A DNA stretch of 64,000 nucleotides from the NCBI RefSeq assembly GCF_902364025.1, contig NZ_CABJCG010000002.1, positions 410,068-474,067 of the forward strand. Reading direction: 5' to 3'. The stretch comes from Enterocloster lavalensis. Its GTDB lineage: Bacteria > Bacillota > Clostridia > Lachnospirales > Lachnospiraceae. The position numbers were made by a program, and so were the translations under genes. Below are positions 51,217-61,388 of this stretch, one piece after another (positions within the stretch are counted from its first letter, which is position 1; the number at the start of each line of letters is the position of its first letter). The notes beneath the pieces are model-generated. The model made no database searches and was not told the DNA's origin. It worked only from the letters and a program-made list of their open reading frames with translations.

Positions 51217-53250
51217 ATGGGGATGAAGGACGGGGTTAAAAAGATTTTGCTGTGGAGTTTTACGCCGGATGATTGGCAGGTTTGCTGCAAGGTGCTGGAC
51301 GACTTTTTTGCCGGGGAGGCGGTGGAGATCGAGAAGATGTCCTTTGTGACCCGGACCAGAGAGAATTACGACGACATCGATCTGGCCCTGGTGACGGCCA
51401 GCGAGTGGTATCATTTTGTGAAACAGCTGGTGCCGGAGGGGGTTCCGGTGATCTGGATCAAGCACACCATCGACCAGGAGAATTTTGACAAGCTGTCCGC
51501 GGCGGCGCAGACGGAGAAGATCAGCGTGGTGGCGGATGCGCCCTTTTACGCGGAGCAGAGGCGCCGGATGCTGGTGGGTCTGGGGCTGCGGGAAACTGCC
51601 CTGGAAATCTGGTATCCCGGCTTGCCGGAGGATAAGCTGGGGCCCATTGTCCTGATCTTTGAGGGGGCGGGACTCACCGAGGAGCCGGGCAGGGAGTACA
51701 TCCATTTTTACGGGAGAGGTATGATCAGCACGGAGACGCTGATTCAGATGGCGGCAGCTTTGAACATGCTTCATTTGCTGGAAACGGATTTTTACCGGAA
51801 ATACAACCGTTCCGTCAAGTACGCCTCCCGCCAGATCAGCGATCTGATCGACATCGGGGATTACTACGCGGCGGCCCAGAAAAAAGTGGTCAACGGCCTG
51901 CTCTATTTTGTGCCCGACGGCCTGATCAGCCATTACAATTTTAACGCGGCGGTTCTTTTGGGAATTTCTTCTAGTCAGATCATCGGAAAGACGCTGCCGG
52001 AGGTATTTCCCTTTTTGGGAGAGTGGATGGACCGGCTGGAGGAGTTCGGCGAGCGCGTGGTAAAGTTCGGCGGCCGGGAGCTGGTGTTCGACCTCTGGAC
52101 CACCAGCACCCACGGAATCTACGCGGGATATGTTCTGATTTCGGATTACAAGGCGGAAAAGGAGAAGGAGCTGCGTTTGAGAACGCAGATGCTCAAAAAA
52201 CGCCAGCACGCCAAATATACGGTTTACAACATCAAAGGGGAAAGCGAGGCCATTGAGCGCTGCCGGAAGACGGCCATGAAGTTTGCGCGCTCCAGGGCCA
52301 GCGTGCTGATAACCGGGGCCTCCGGAACCGGCAAGGAGCTGTTCGCCAGCGCCATCCACAACGCTTCCGCACGCAGGGACGGACCGTTTGTGCCCATCAA
52401 CTGTGGGGCGCTGGTGGAATCGTTGCTGGAGAGCGAGCTGTTCGGATACGAGAGCGGCGCCTTTACCGGGGCAAAGAAGGAGGGCAAACCGGGACTGTTT
52501 GAGGTGGCCCACGGGGGAACTCTGTTTCTGGATGAGATCGGCGAGATGCCCCTGGGGCTTCAGGTAAAGCTGCTGCGGGCTCTTCAGGAGCGGGAGGTGG
52601 TCCGGGTGGGCGGTCACAATGTGATACCGGTGGATGTGCGGATTATCGCCGCCACCAACCGGGACTTGAGAACCCTTGTGAAGGAGGGGAAATTCCGCAC
52701 GGACCTGTATTACCGGCTCAATGTCCTGCCGCTGGAGCTGCCGGGATTAGATGAGCGCAGGGAGGACATTCTGCCGCTGTTTTATGACATCCGCAACGAC
52801 GAGGGCTATTCCTTCGAGCTGGACCGGGAAGCCAGGGCCTGCATCATGGGCCACAATTATGAGGGAAATGTGCGGGAGCTGCACAACTGCGTGGAGTATC
52901 TGGGGAGTCTGGAGCAGGATCTGGTGCGTTATGAGGACCTTCCCTCCTACATGAAAGAGGGGATGGACGGCTTCACCCGGGAACGGGAGCCGGCGTTGGG
53001 CACGGAGGGCCTTTCACGGGAGGCGGACCTGGTGCTGGAGGCGGTGCGCGCCCTTAAGGAACAGGGAAAGGCGGCAGGACGCCGCAGCATCTGCCTTTAC
53101 CTGAAGGAGCGTGGGGAGAACCTGTCGGAGATGCGCATCCGGGCGATTTTGGAGGAACTGAGCCGCGGTGGTGAGATTGGAGTGGGAAAGGGAAGAATGG
53201 GCGTTTGGATTAATCCCAATCGCACCAATGATCCCATTAATCCTAAATAA
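51217..53250 (+). CDS. sigma-54-dependent transcription activator (bEBP) with PAS-type sensor
   Basis: A 677-residue enhancer-binding protein. The N-terminal 220 residues resemble PrpR/propionate-type sensory regions; a PAS-like domain follows at about 225-320. The AAA+ domain (about 340-570) has Walker A GASGTGKE near residue 366, the sigma-54 contact loop GAFTGA near 413, and Walker B FLDEIGEM. The C-terminus is not a typical Fis helix-turn-helix but a predicted winged-helix of about 65 residues after an acidic linker ([27 protein letters not shown]). A -24/-12 promoter begins 70 bases downstream, so it most likely activates the permease operon next to it. Confidence 0.92.
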   Translation: MGMKDGVKKILLWSFTPDDWQVCCKVLDDFFAGEAVEIEKMSFVTRTRENYDDIDLALVTASEWYHFVKQLVPEGVPVIWIKHTIDQENFDKLSAAAQTEKISVVADAPFYAEQRRRMLVGLGLRETALEIWYPGLPEDKLGPIVLIFEGAGLTEEPGREYIHFYGRGMISTETLIQMAAALNMLHLLETDFYRKYNRSVKYASRQISDLIDIGDYYAAAQKKVVNGLLYFVPDGLISHYNFNAAVLLGISSSQIIGKTLPEVFPFLGEWMDRLEEFGERVVKFGGRELVFDLWTTSTHGIYAGYVLISDYKAEKEKELRLRTQMLKKRQHAKYTVYNIKGESEAIERCRKTAMKFARSRASVLITGASGTGKELFASAIHNASARRDGPFVPINCGALVESLLESELFGYESGAFTGAKKEGKPGLFEVAHGGTLFLDEIGEMPLGLQVKLLRALQEREVVRVGGHNVIPVDVRIIAATNRDLRTLVKEGKFRTDLYYRLNVLPLELPGLDERREDILPLFYDIRNDEGYSFELDREARACIMGHNYEGNVRELHNCVEYLGSLEQDLVRYEDLPSYMKEGMDGFTREREPALGTEGLSREADLVLEAVRALKEQGKAAGRRSICLYLKERGENLSEMRIRAILEELSRGGEIGVGKGRMGVWINPNRTNDPINPK

Positions 53251-53293
53251 TGGGATAAAAATGGGATAAAGCTGACGTGAATTTGACGTGAAA
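53231..53293 (+). promoter_or_regulatory. candidate enhancer (UAS) for the sigma-54 promoter
   Basis: ATCCCATTA (53231-53239) and its complement TAATGGGAT (53248-53256) form a 9-bp inverted repeat; a further direct copy of ATGGGATAAA begins at 53261, and GACGTGAA occurs twice (about 53274 and 53286). They lie 30-90 bases before the -24 element and overlap the 3' end of the activator gene. Confidence 0.55.
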
Positions 53294-53319
53294 ATGGGGA
53301 TAGAGAGCGGTTTAAAAGC

Positions 53320-53336
53320 TGGCACGTTTTTTGCTT
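53320..53336 (+). promoter_or_regulatory. sigma-54 (-24/-12) promoter
   Basis: TGGCAC (53320-53325), five bases, TTGCTT (53331-53336): a match to TGGCAC-N5-TTGCW. It lies between the activator gene and the amino-acid permease gene. Confidence 0.88.
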
Positions 53337-53576
53337 CATATAATTGTATGAAAGCAAAACGGCCGGCTTTTTGTTGGATGCAGGATGGCATCCGCGTTAC
53401 TGGGGGTCATTCGCCGGTGGAATGAGCCATGGGTAAGCGCGGGGCGGATTGCGTCAGAAGCAAAATCAGACATGAAAACTTTATTCCATTTCCGTGGATT
53501 TTGGAGAGCGGCCGGGCGACGAGCTCATCGCCCGGCCCGTCTCCCACATCCGCGGGAAGCATGAAGGAGGAACAAC
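53337..53576 (+). other. untranslated leader of the sigma-54 operon
   Basis: About 240 bases. Contains GGATGC-AGGATG-GCATCC near 53376-53393 and a strong stem GGCCGGGCGA/TCGCCCGGCC (53510-53519 with 53528-53537, 8-base loop) about 40 bases before the start codon. No T run follows the stem. AAGGAGGA precedes the permease start. No supported small gene. Confidence 0.55.
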
Positions 53577-54926
53577 ATGAGTGCGGAAAGGCAAGAGAGC
53601 AAACTGATACGGAATCTGAGCTTTTGGGATTTGATGGCGATTTCAGTGGGCCAGATCATCGGCGCGGGAATTATGTCATCCACGGGCGTGGCCATCGGCA
53701 TGACGGGCACCGGCGTGGTGCTGGCGTTCCTGCTGTCCCCGGTGCTGACCATTATCAGCATTTTCCCCATTGCGATCCTGGGCGCTACGGTGCCCACCAC
53801 AGGCGGCCCCTACCGCTATTGCAGCCGTCTGCTGGGAAAAACGCCGGGTATGATTTACCTGCTGTTACATATCACGATGAACGTGGGTCTGGCCCAGTAT
53901 GCCCTGAGCTTTGCCTCGTATCTGGTCAGCATCACCACGGGACTGGACCAGCACATTGTGGGAATTGTGATTCTCACCTTCTTCTTTCTCACCAACCTGG
54001 TGGGAACCAAGTCCGCAGCCGTTCTGAACAAGATCATGAGCGTGGCCCTGATCGGCGGCCTGCTGCTGTTTATCGGCTTCGGCCTGCCAAAGGCGGATAT
54101 CGCCTATGTGATTGAGCCCTCCCATTTGTTCGCACACGGAACATTTGCCTTTATCAGCACGCTGGCGCTGCTGAGCTCAGCCACGGCCGGTGCCCAGGTG
54201 GTAGCCGAGCTGGGGGGCGAGACAAAGGACGCGGGGCGGACCATCCCCAAGGCTATGGTGGCCTCCACCTTCGGAGTGGGCATTTTCTACGTGCTGATCG
54301 CCCTGGTGGCGGCGGGCGTGCTGCCCATGGACCAGGTCGCCAACCAGCCCCTGACCCTGGTGGCCCGGGAGACCATGCCCGGCATCGCCTTCTATCTCTT
54401 TGTGATCGGCGCGGCTCTGGGCGCGACTGCCACCACCTTAAACGCCACCCTGTCCTGGGTGACCAAACCGCTGCTTGTGGCCTGCGACGACGGCATGCTG
54501 CCCAAGTCTCTGGGAAATGTAAACAAACACGGCGTGCCCTGGAAGCTTTTGACTCTGTTTTACCTGGTGGGCTTCATCCCGCTTGCCATGCGGCTGGATA
54601 TCGCCTTTATTACCAAGTTTACCACTGCAAACTCGCTGCTCTCCAAGCTGTTTGTGTGCTTTGCCCTGTTCTCGCTGGCTTCTAAGTCCGGGGATCTGCT
54701 GAAACGGTCCTCCATCAAGTTGAGCCCCGCGGGGGCAAAGGGAATGGCGGTGCTGGGAATGGTGGTGCTCTGCGTGCTCAGCTCCTCCCTGCTGCTGAAC
54801 CTGTCCATTATGGTGGTTGGTTTCCTGGTGGCGCTGGTGGTTGTGGTGCTGATCTACGTCCGCACCTACGCCAAAAATGTTGAGATTGAGAATGATCTGC
54901 TGGTGGATTACACCAGCGAAAAATAA
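53577..54926 (+). CDS. APC-family amino acid permease
   Basis: A 449-residue integral membrane transporter with about 12 helices. The first helix contains SVGQIIGAGIMSSTG, the unwound substrate-binding segment of the APC fold. Start ATG 53577 after AAGGAGGA. First structural gene of the sigma-54 operon, followed 24 bases later by a PLP C-S lyase. It therefore probably imports a sulfur-containing or other specific amino acid that activates the upstream bEBP, directly or through its product. Confidence 0.9.
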   Translation: MSAERQESKLIRNLSFWDLMAISVGQIIGAGIMSSTGVAIGMTGTGVVLAFLLSPVLTIISIFPIAILGATVPTTGGPYRYCSRLLGKTPGMIYLLLHITMNVGLAQYALSFASYLVSITTGLDQHIVGIVILTFFFLTNLVGTKSAAVLNKIMSVALIGGLLLFIGFGLPKADIAYVIEPSHLFAHGTFAFISTLALLSSATAGAQVVAELGGETKDAGRTIPKAMVASTFGVGIFYVLIALVAAGVLPMDQVANQPLTLVARETMPGIAFYLFVIGAALGATATTLNATLSWVTKPLLVACDDGMLPKSLGNVNKHGVPWKLLTLFYLVGFIPLAMRLDIAFITKFTTANSLLSKLFVCFALFSLASKSGDLLKRSSIKLSPAGAKGMAVLGMVVLCVLSSSLLLNLSIMVVGFLVALVVVVLIYVRTYAKNVEIENDLLVDYTSEK

Positions 54927-54950
54927 TAGATTCAGAGGAGGATTTTGAAA

Positions 54951-56141
54951 ATGAAATATGATTTTACTACGGTTTATAAGCGCTATGGCTGCGGGTCCGG
55001 CAAGTGGGATGAGATGCAGCGGGAGAATCCGAATGTGGGAGAGGACGTGATCCCGTTTTCCGTTGCGGATATGGAATTTGTGGAGGCCCCGGAGATCGTG
55101 GAGGGGTTGAAAGCCTTTTTGGATACCACGGTGCTGGGTTACGCCAACGCCACGGATTCGTACAAGGAAGCGGTGTGCGCCTGGATGAAGAAGCGCCATA
55201 ACTGGGACGCAAAGCCGGAGTGGATTCTTCCGTCCCACGGCGTGGTGGACGCATTTTTCTCCGCCATCAAGTGTTACACAAATGAGGGAGACGGCGTTAT
55301 GCTGTTGACACCGGTGTATTATCCAATGTATATTGGAATCAAGGTGAACAACCGGGTGCTGGTGGACTGCCCGCTGGTGGAGCGGGGCGATACATATGAG
55401 ATCGATTTTGAAGATTTTGAGAAGAAGGCCAAGGATCCCAACACCAAGCTGTTTATTCTGTGCAGCCCCCACAACCCCTGCGGCCGCGTATGGACGAAGG
55501 AGGAGCTGGAGCGCATCGGCCGGATCTGCAACGAGAACCACGTTCTGGTGGTGGACGACGAGATTCATCACGACCTGATCATGCCGGGCCATACGCACTA
55601 TGTGTACGCCTCCCTTTCCCCGGAAATGGAGCAGAACTGCCTGGTGCTGACTGCGCCCTCCAAGACCTTCAACCTGGCCGGACTGCAGACCTCCAATATT
55701 TTTGTTCCCAACGAAGCGCTCCGCAGGAAGCTGGAGGAGTTCTTAAAGCGCGGCAGCGCCAACCCCAAGTGCAACATCCTGGGCTACAAGGCCTGCGAGA
55801 TCGCATACAGCAGCTGCGGAGAGTGGCTGGATGAGTGTATTCAGGTGATTGACGAGAACCGGCGGGTGATCACGGAGTTTATGGCGGAGAACTTCCCGCA
55901 GATTCGGGTGTGCGAGCTTCAGGCCACCTACCTGCTGTGGATGGACTGGAACGGGCTGGGACTGGATTACAAGGAACTGGAGCGGATCAACCGCCAGGAG
56001 GCAGGACTGTTCTTCGACGAGGGTTACATTTTCGGAGCCCAGGGAGAAGGCTTTGAGCGCTGGAACCTGGCCTGCCCCACAAGCTATGTGGTGGCGGCGC
56101 TTAAGCGGATGAAAGAAGCTTACGGCAAGTATGTGAAATGA
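54951..56141 (+). CDS. PLP-dependent aminotransferase/C-S beta-lyase (PatB/MalY type)
   Basis: A 396-residue fold-type I enzyme. Landmarks are VADMEF near the start, SPHNPCGRVW with the Asn and Tyr-equivalent region, VVDDEIHHDL with the PLP-binding Asp, and the Schiff-base Lys in TAPSKTFNLAG (about residue 234). PatB/MalY proteins are usually cystathionine or cystine beta-lyases that release pyruvate, ammonia and a thiol. ATG 54951 follows AGAGGAGGA; a TTG at 54945 is less likely. Its neighbours, an amino-acid permease and a redoxin, fit the use of a sulfur amino acid. Confidence 0.9.
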   Translation: MKYDFTTVYKRYGCGSGKWDEMQRENPNVGEDVIPFSVADMEFVEAPEIVEGLKAFLDTTVLGYANATDSYKEAVCAWMKKRHNWDAKPEWILPSHGVVDAFFSAIKCYTNEGDGVMLLTPVYYPMYIGIKVNNRVLVDCPLVERGDTYEIDFEDFEKKAKDPNTKLFILCSPHNPCGRVWTKEELERIGRICNENHVLVVDDEIHHDLIMPGHTHYVYASLSPEMEQNCLVLTAPSKTFNLAGLQTSNIFVPNEALRRKLEEFLKRGSANPKCNILGYKACEIAYSSCGEWLDECIQVIDENRRVITEFMAENFPQIRVCELQATYLLWMDWNGLGLDYKELERINRQEAGLFFDEGYIFGAQGEGFERWNLACPTSYVVAALKRMKEAYGKYVK

Positions 56142-56166
56142 TGGAGTGAAAGGAAGGCGGACTGTT

Positions 56167-56709
56167 ATGAAATTTGAAGTTGGAAAAAAGCTGGAACCAT
56201 TTTGCTGCGATACCATCTGTCAGGATGGGGTCAGCGCAGAGGATTTGACGGAGGGGATGCCCACTATGTTTCTCTTCCTGCGGTACTACGGCTGCCGCAT
56301 CTGCCAGCTGGACCTGCGCGATCTGGATCTGGGATATGAAGCGGTCCGCCAGGCCGGAGGACGTGTGGTGGTGGTTCTCCAGTCCAAACGGGAGATACTG
56401 GAGGCGGCGGCAGAGGAGAAGCCGTTTCCCTACACCGTGATCTGTGATCCGGACATGAAACTGTACAGACAGTTCGAAATTCTGCCCGCGGCCGACAAGG
56501 ATGAGCTAAAGGGCGGCGACGCGCCCAAAAAGTCGGCAAGGGCTGTGGAAATGGGATTGGTGCACGGGGAATACGAGGGAAATGAGCTTCAGCTTCCCGC
56601 CGCGGTGCTGGTGGACGGGGAAATGACAGTGCGCTACGCCCATTATGGGACGAACGCGGCAGATACTCCGCCGGTGGAGGAGATTGTGCGGTTGATAAAG
56701 GAATTGTAA
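56167..56709 (+). CDS. AhpC/TSA-like redoxin with a CxxC motif
   Basis: A 180-residue thioredoxin-fold protein of the redoxin group. The active-site region is YYGCRICQLDL (CxxC at about residues 39-42), in the place of the peroxidatic Cys motif of peroxiredoxins, followed by the beta-strand VVVVLQSKRE and ICDPDMKLYRQF typical of the family. A peptide LPAAVLVDG completes the fold. ATG 56167 with GAAAGGAAGG upstream. It closes the sigma-54 operon, where it could reduce thiols or persulfides made by the lyase. Confidence 0.8.
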   Translation: MKFEVGKKLEPFCCDTICQDGVSAEDLTEGMPTMFLFLRYYGCRICQLDLRDLDLGYEAVRQAGGRVVVVLQSKREILEAAAEEKPFPYTVICDPDMKLYRQFEILPAADKDELKGGDAPKKSARAVEMGLVHGEYEGNELQLPAAVLVDGEMTVRYAHYGTNAADTPPVEEIVRLIKEL

Positions 56710-56729
56710 AAAATTATAAATCTGGTTAA

Positions 56730-56775
56730 AAAAACGGCTCCGCGTGTCTGGGAACAGACTTGCGGGGCCGTTTTT
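56730..56775. terminator. bidirectional terminator
   Basis: AAAAACGGCTCCGC (56730-56743) pairs with GCGGGGCCGTTTTT (56762-56775), one mismatch, between converging operons. Confidence 0.88.
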
Positions 56776-56802
56776 AGCCGGTGGCGGTGCGCGTTTGCCG
56801 CT

Positions 56803-57732
56803 CTATTTTGCGCTGTCTGCTGTGATTCCAGCGTTCAAAAGCCCCATCGCCTCTTCCCGCACCTGCTTGGTGGCCGCCGGGTAAGGCCCGTACTGCAGCA
56901 GGTTGTAGGCTGCGGAGATGTTGGCGAGGCGGGCGGTGACCTGGGGCGGGAAACCTTCGCACCAGCCGAAGAGGGCGGCGGCGGTGGAGACGTTGCCGCA
57001 GCCGGTGGCGTCCACGATGGGGCCCACGGTCAGGCTGGGCTCGAAGGTGGCTTTTCCGTCCTGGATCATATAGGAGCCGCGCTTGCCCACCCGGAAGAAA
57101 CAGGGGGTGCCCAGTTCCAGAATGGCCCGGATGGCCGCCTCCTCGCCGTCAGCCTGAAACAGGCTCATGGCCTCGGGCAGGTTGAGGGAGTAAATGTCCA
57201 CTTTGCGGATGGTTTCCAGCACCTTGGGGGCTCTGGCCGGGTCCATGGTGGCGGAGGTGGGGATTTCCCACATGAATTTCGCCTGCTTTCCGCCTGCGCG
57301 CGCCTCGTCCAGGCGGTCCCAGAGGGGATCGGCTTCGGAGGCTTCCACGTAGATCCCGCGGGTGTCCTCCCCGCAGTGGGCCGCAATGTGGGCCGGATCG
57401 ATGGTGTCCAGGGTTTCCAGCAGGGCTTCCTCCTCAGGGCCGTAGATGGAGACTTCGCTGTGAAGTCCCTGGTCCCCGTAGGTGAGGGTGGTATACCAGG
57501 TATGGGGCAGGGTATAGCGCAGTCCGGCGGTGCTGCAGCCATTGGCCCGCATCCAGTCGCCGTAAAAGCGGTCGAAATCCTCGCCCACGTTGGAGAGGTA
57601 CAGGCAGTCGTCGCACCACAGCTTGATGCCCGCCACGCAGAAAATGGAGCCGCCCAGCACCTGATCCTTCCGGCTCTGGTCCGCGAAAATGATGTCGTTG
57701 ATAATGGTCGGTCCTACTACAAGATATTTCAT
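56803..57732 (-). CDS. PfkB-family carbohydrate kinase with altered GAGD motif
   Basis: A 309-residue ribokinase-family protein. The N-terminal glycine pair region QVLGGSIFCVAG and the C-terminal phosphate-loop are recognisable, but the usual DTxGAGD reads DATGCGN: the catalytic-base Asp is Asn and one Gly position is Cys. A comparable change occurs in some divergent PfkB relatives, so activity is uncertain. It lies 22 bases downstream of the TIM-barrel epimerase in a minus-strand operon facing the APC permease, as kinase and epimerase do in fructosamine (frl) loci. Confidence 0.82.
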   Translation of the reverse strand: MKYLVVGPTIINDIIFADQSRKDQVLGGSIFCVAGIKLWCDDCLYLSNVGEDFDRFYGDWMRANGCSTAGLRYTLPHTWYTTLTYGDQGLHSEVSIYGPEEEALLETLDTIDPAHIAAHCGEDTRGIYVEASEADPLWDRLDEARAGGKQAKFMWEIPTSATMDPARAPKVLETIRKVDIYSLNLPEAMSLFQADGEEAAIRAILELGTPCFFRVGKRGSYMIQDGKATFEPSLTVGPIVDATGCGNVSTAAALFGWCEGFPPQVTARLANISAAYNLLQYGPYPAATKQVREEAMGLLNAGITADSAK

Positions 57733-57754
57733 CGTCGTTTCACCTCGCCTTTCT

Positions 57755-58909
57755 CTATGCGATGCAGTCCAGCTGCCGTCTCAAATCCTGTTCCAGGTCC
57801 GTGCTGTTCTTCAACTCGTGTAAAATGACGCACTCCGGGGAGTGGACGGCCAGGGCGCTGATCATGGCCTTCACGTATTCCGGCTTCAGGGCGCCGGTAC
57901 CCAGCACCAGATGGTTGTCATACTTGGAGAGCACGATGCCCACGCCGTACTCCTCCCGCTCTTCCCAGGTCTTTAAGGCGGAAATGTTCTGGTAGTATTC
58001 CCCGGTGAAAATACCATTTGTAAAATACTGGGTATCCTTCAGGCCGCAGTCGGACAGATGGATGGACCCCACCTTTCCGGCCAGGTCCGGGTGCAGAATG
58101 TTGTGTTCCAGCCATTTGACGGCGAAGCGCTCAGGATCGCGGCCGTACTCCGCCTGGAGCAGAGCCATTTCCGGCGTGATCTCGCTGTCCGGAAGGTAGA
58201 AACGGGCTGCGCCGCTGCCGGCGTCCGCGCCCAGAGCGTGGAGCAGGTGGTTGATGTCCCAGCCCAGCTTTACCTTGTGGAAGGGATCGCAAATCTGGCG
58301 GTAGAGCATCGCGTAATCCTCAGCGGTCTGCATGCCGTGCTCCAGCCCCCACCCCGCATTTTCCAGCTCGATCTGGGGGGAGTCCGGGCCGATCAGACCC
58401 CGGTCCAGCAGTTCGTTGAGAAAATGCTGCAGCATGGAGATCATAGCCTGGCGGATGTCCGCCTTGGAAATGGTGAAGTCCCACATGCCGTCGATGGGCG
58501 CGTAGTCGATCAGATGGAAGGTGTAGCTCTGCGCGCCCAGGGCCGTTGCCAGCTCGTACTCCTGGCACCAGCGGGCGTACATGTGGGCGCCGGTCAGGTC
58601 GCCGTAATATTCGCGCACCGCGGCCAGACCGCCGAACCGCTCTTCCAGCTGGGAAAAGCTGTGTTTGGTCAAAAATGAGGTGGGGTAGGCCCAGTAGGAA
58701 CAGTGAATCCGCTTCACGCTGCCTGCCGTGAGACGGTTTACAAGCTCTTCTTTTTCATGTTCCGCCGCAAATAAGACTTCCGTGCGGTTCTTGACGTCGT
58801 CCATAAAAACCTCGATGCCCTCCAGGCCGAAACGGCGGCAGAAGCCGGGGACATCCTGTAAAGCCGCCGGAGTGAGGCAGCCCTCTTTCAATGTGGTGTA
58901 ATCCTTCAT
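57755..58909 (-). CDS. TIM-barrel sugar isomerase/epimerase-like protein (AP endonuclease 2 fold)
   Basis: A 384-residue protein of the xylose isomerase-like superfamily. Metal-binding Glu/Asp/His candidates are in QIELENAGWG, LGWDINHLLHA and SIHLSDCGL, spread along the barrel as in sugar epimerases. It is longer than FrlC (about 275 residues). ATG 58909 follows AAAGGAG; the frame extending to 58972 lacks one. Upstream lies an operator-like AAGACGTGTTA shared with the divergent permease gene. Probably isomerises a sugar or sugar-amine adduct before phosphorylation. Confidence 0.85.
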   Translation of the reverse strand: MKDYTTLKEGCLTPAALQDVPGFCRRFGLEGIEVFMDDVKNRTEVLFAAEHEKEELVNRLTAGSVKRIHCSYWAYPTSFLTKHSFSQLEERFGGLAAVREYYGDLTGAHMYARWCQEYELATALGAQSYTFHLIDYAPIDGMWDFTISKADIRQAMISMLQHFLNELLDRGLIGPDSPQIELENAGWGLEHGMQTAEDYAMLYRQICDPFHKVKLGWDINHLLHALGADAGSGAARFYLPDSEITPEMALLQAEYGRDPERFAVKWLEHNILHPDLAGKVGSIHLSDCGLKDTQYFTNGIFTGEYYQNISALKTWEEREEYGVGIVLSKYDNHLVLGTGALKPEYVKAMISALAVHSPECVILHELKNSTDLEQDLRRQLDCIA

Positions 58910-58943
58910 AGTCGGTATGCTCCTTTCGCATTCACTTAAATAC

Positions 58944-59122
58944 AATATAACACGTCTTAAAATGGGGTTCAATACCCAAAATCACAATATTATGCACAAA
59001 AAGTGGACCTAAAAAATGTGCACATTGTGGAAAATGGAAGAGAAAATTCCGTTCTTACCTTAATAAACGGAAAAACAGCTGCGAAATAATCGGTTGACTT
59101 TTGATACAAGACGTATTATGAT
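58944..59122. promoter_or_regulatory. divergent control region with two related operators
   Basis: Plus-strand promoter TTGACT (59094-59099), 17 bases, TATGAT (59117-59122). The sequence AAGACGTATTATGATGTATT covers its -10 from 59108. On the minus strand AAGACGTGTTATATTGTATT occurs near 58939-58959, ahead of the epimerase gene. In between, ATTATGCACA (58989-58998) faces TGTGCACA (59017-59024), like the paired sites at 32560-32605. The HutC-type protein at 60641 is the likely binder of the AAGACGT sites. Confidence 0.65.
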
Positions 59123-59146
59123 GTATTACACAAAACGAAAATGTAA

Positions 59147-60484
<1,338 letters not shown>

Positions 60485-60548
60485 ATAAGCGGCCGCCCGC
60501 ACCCCGCTGTGTACCCTGCGCCGTTCGCGCTGTGGACAGCAACTTTGT

Positions 60549-60577
60549 TTGACAGCACCGGGGGTTCGTGATATCCT
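60549..60577 (+). promoter_or_regulatory. promoter of the GntR regulator gene
   Basis: TTGACA (60549-60554), 17 bases, TATCCT (60572-60577). Confidence 0.6.
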
Positions 60578-60640
60578 AAACTTATGATGTGATGTTAAGT
60601 GATAATACGATTAAATACAAGGTGTAGGGCGGTCAGGCTT

Positions 60641-61363
60641 ATGAAATTATTAAATTCAGATATTGCAATTCCTCTTTATCAGCAGCTTTACGATTTGCTT
60701 CTGGATCAGATTCGGAGCGGCGTATATCCGCCGGGAAGCAAGATTCCCTCGGAGGAGGAGCTTTGCAAGACCTACGACCTCAGCCGTGTCACGGTGCGAA
60801 ACGCCCTGGGGCGGCTGGTGGACGACAATATTCTGGTGAAGAGGCATGGGAAGGGGACATTTGTGGCGACGCCGGTATTTACGGAGAGCGCCTATGCCAA
60901 CGGCAGTTTTACCAAATCCTGTGAACAGATGGGGGCCACGCCCAGCACTCAGGTGGTTTCCCGCAAGCAGGTGAAGGCGGGAAAGGCCCTGGCAAAGCAG
61001 CTGCAGCTGGAGGAGGGCGCGAAGGCGATCTGCATCAAGCGGCTCCGGTGTATCAACGGGGTGGCGGCGATACTGGAAGTGGACTATTTTAACGGGGACA
61101 TGGATTTCATGATGGAGGCGGACGTGGAGACGCGGCCCATCCTGGACGTGATCCGGGAGAACAGCGGGCTGGCCGGACGGCAGTACATCGATACCTTCGA
61201 GGTCCATTTTGCCAACCGGGAGCAGGCGGGCTGCCTGAAATGCCCGGCCAACACCCCTCTTTTGAAGGTGAGCCAGGTGGTGCTCAATGAGATGAGAGGC
61301 GTGTTATATTATAATGAACAGTATATCCGCAGCGATATCTATAAGTACGTTATGGGAAGTTAA
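60641..61363 (+). CDS. GntR-family regulator, HutC/UTRA subfamily
   Basis: A 240-residue regulator with an N-terminal winged helix (about residues 8-72; PLYQQLYDLL, PSEEELCKTYDLSRVTVRNAL) and a C-terminal UTRA ligand domain (about 92-235; KRLRCINGVAAILEVDYF). Start ATG 60641 after TAGGGCGG. FrlR and many amino-sugar regulators belong here. Three related AAGACGT operators lie before the epimerase, permease and second kinase genes, so this is their likely repressor; the UTRA ligand would be a phosphorylated sugar or amine. Confidence 0.9.
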   Translation: MKLLNSDIAIPLYQQLYDLLLDQIRSGVYPPGSKIPSEEELCKTYDLSRVTVRNALGRLVDDNILVKRHGKGTFVATPVFTESAYANGSFTKSCEQMGATPSTQVVSRKQVKAGKALAKQLQLEEGAKAICIKRLRCINGVAAILEVDYFNGDMDFMMEADVETRPILDVIRENSGLAGRQYIDTFEVHFANREQAGCLKCPANTPLLKVSQVVLNEMRGVLYYNEQYIRSDIYKYVMGS

Positions 61364-61388
61364 ATTTTAATGTGAAAGAAGGCAGGAT

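Noticed and set aside
53429..54115. 228-residue open frame starting in the sigma-54 leader
   Set aside because: It overlaps the permease gene in another frame and is rich in Arg, His and Gly; no ribosome site.
54438..55598. 386-residue minus-strand open frame
   Set aside because: Shadow of the amino-acid permease and PatB genes; the real frames carry intact motifs.
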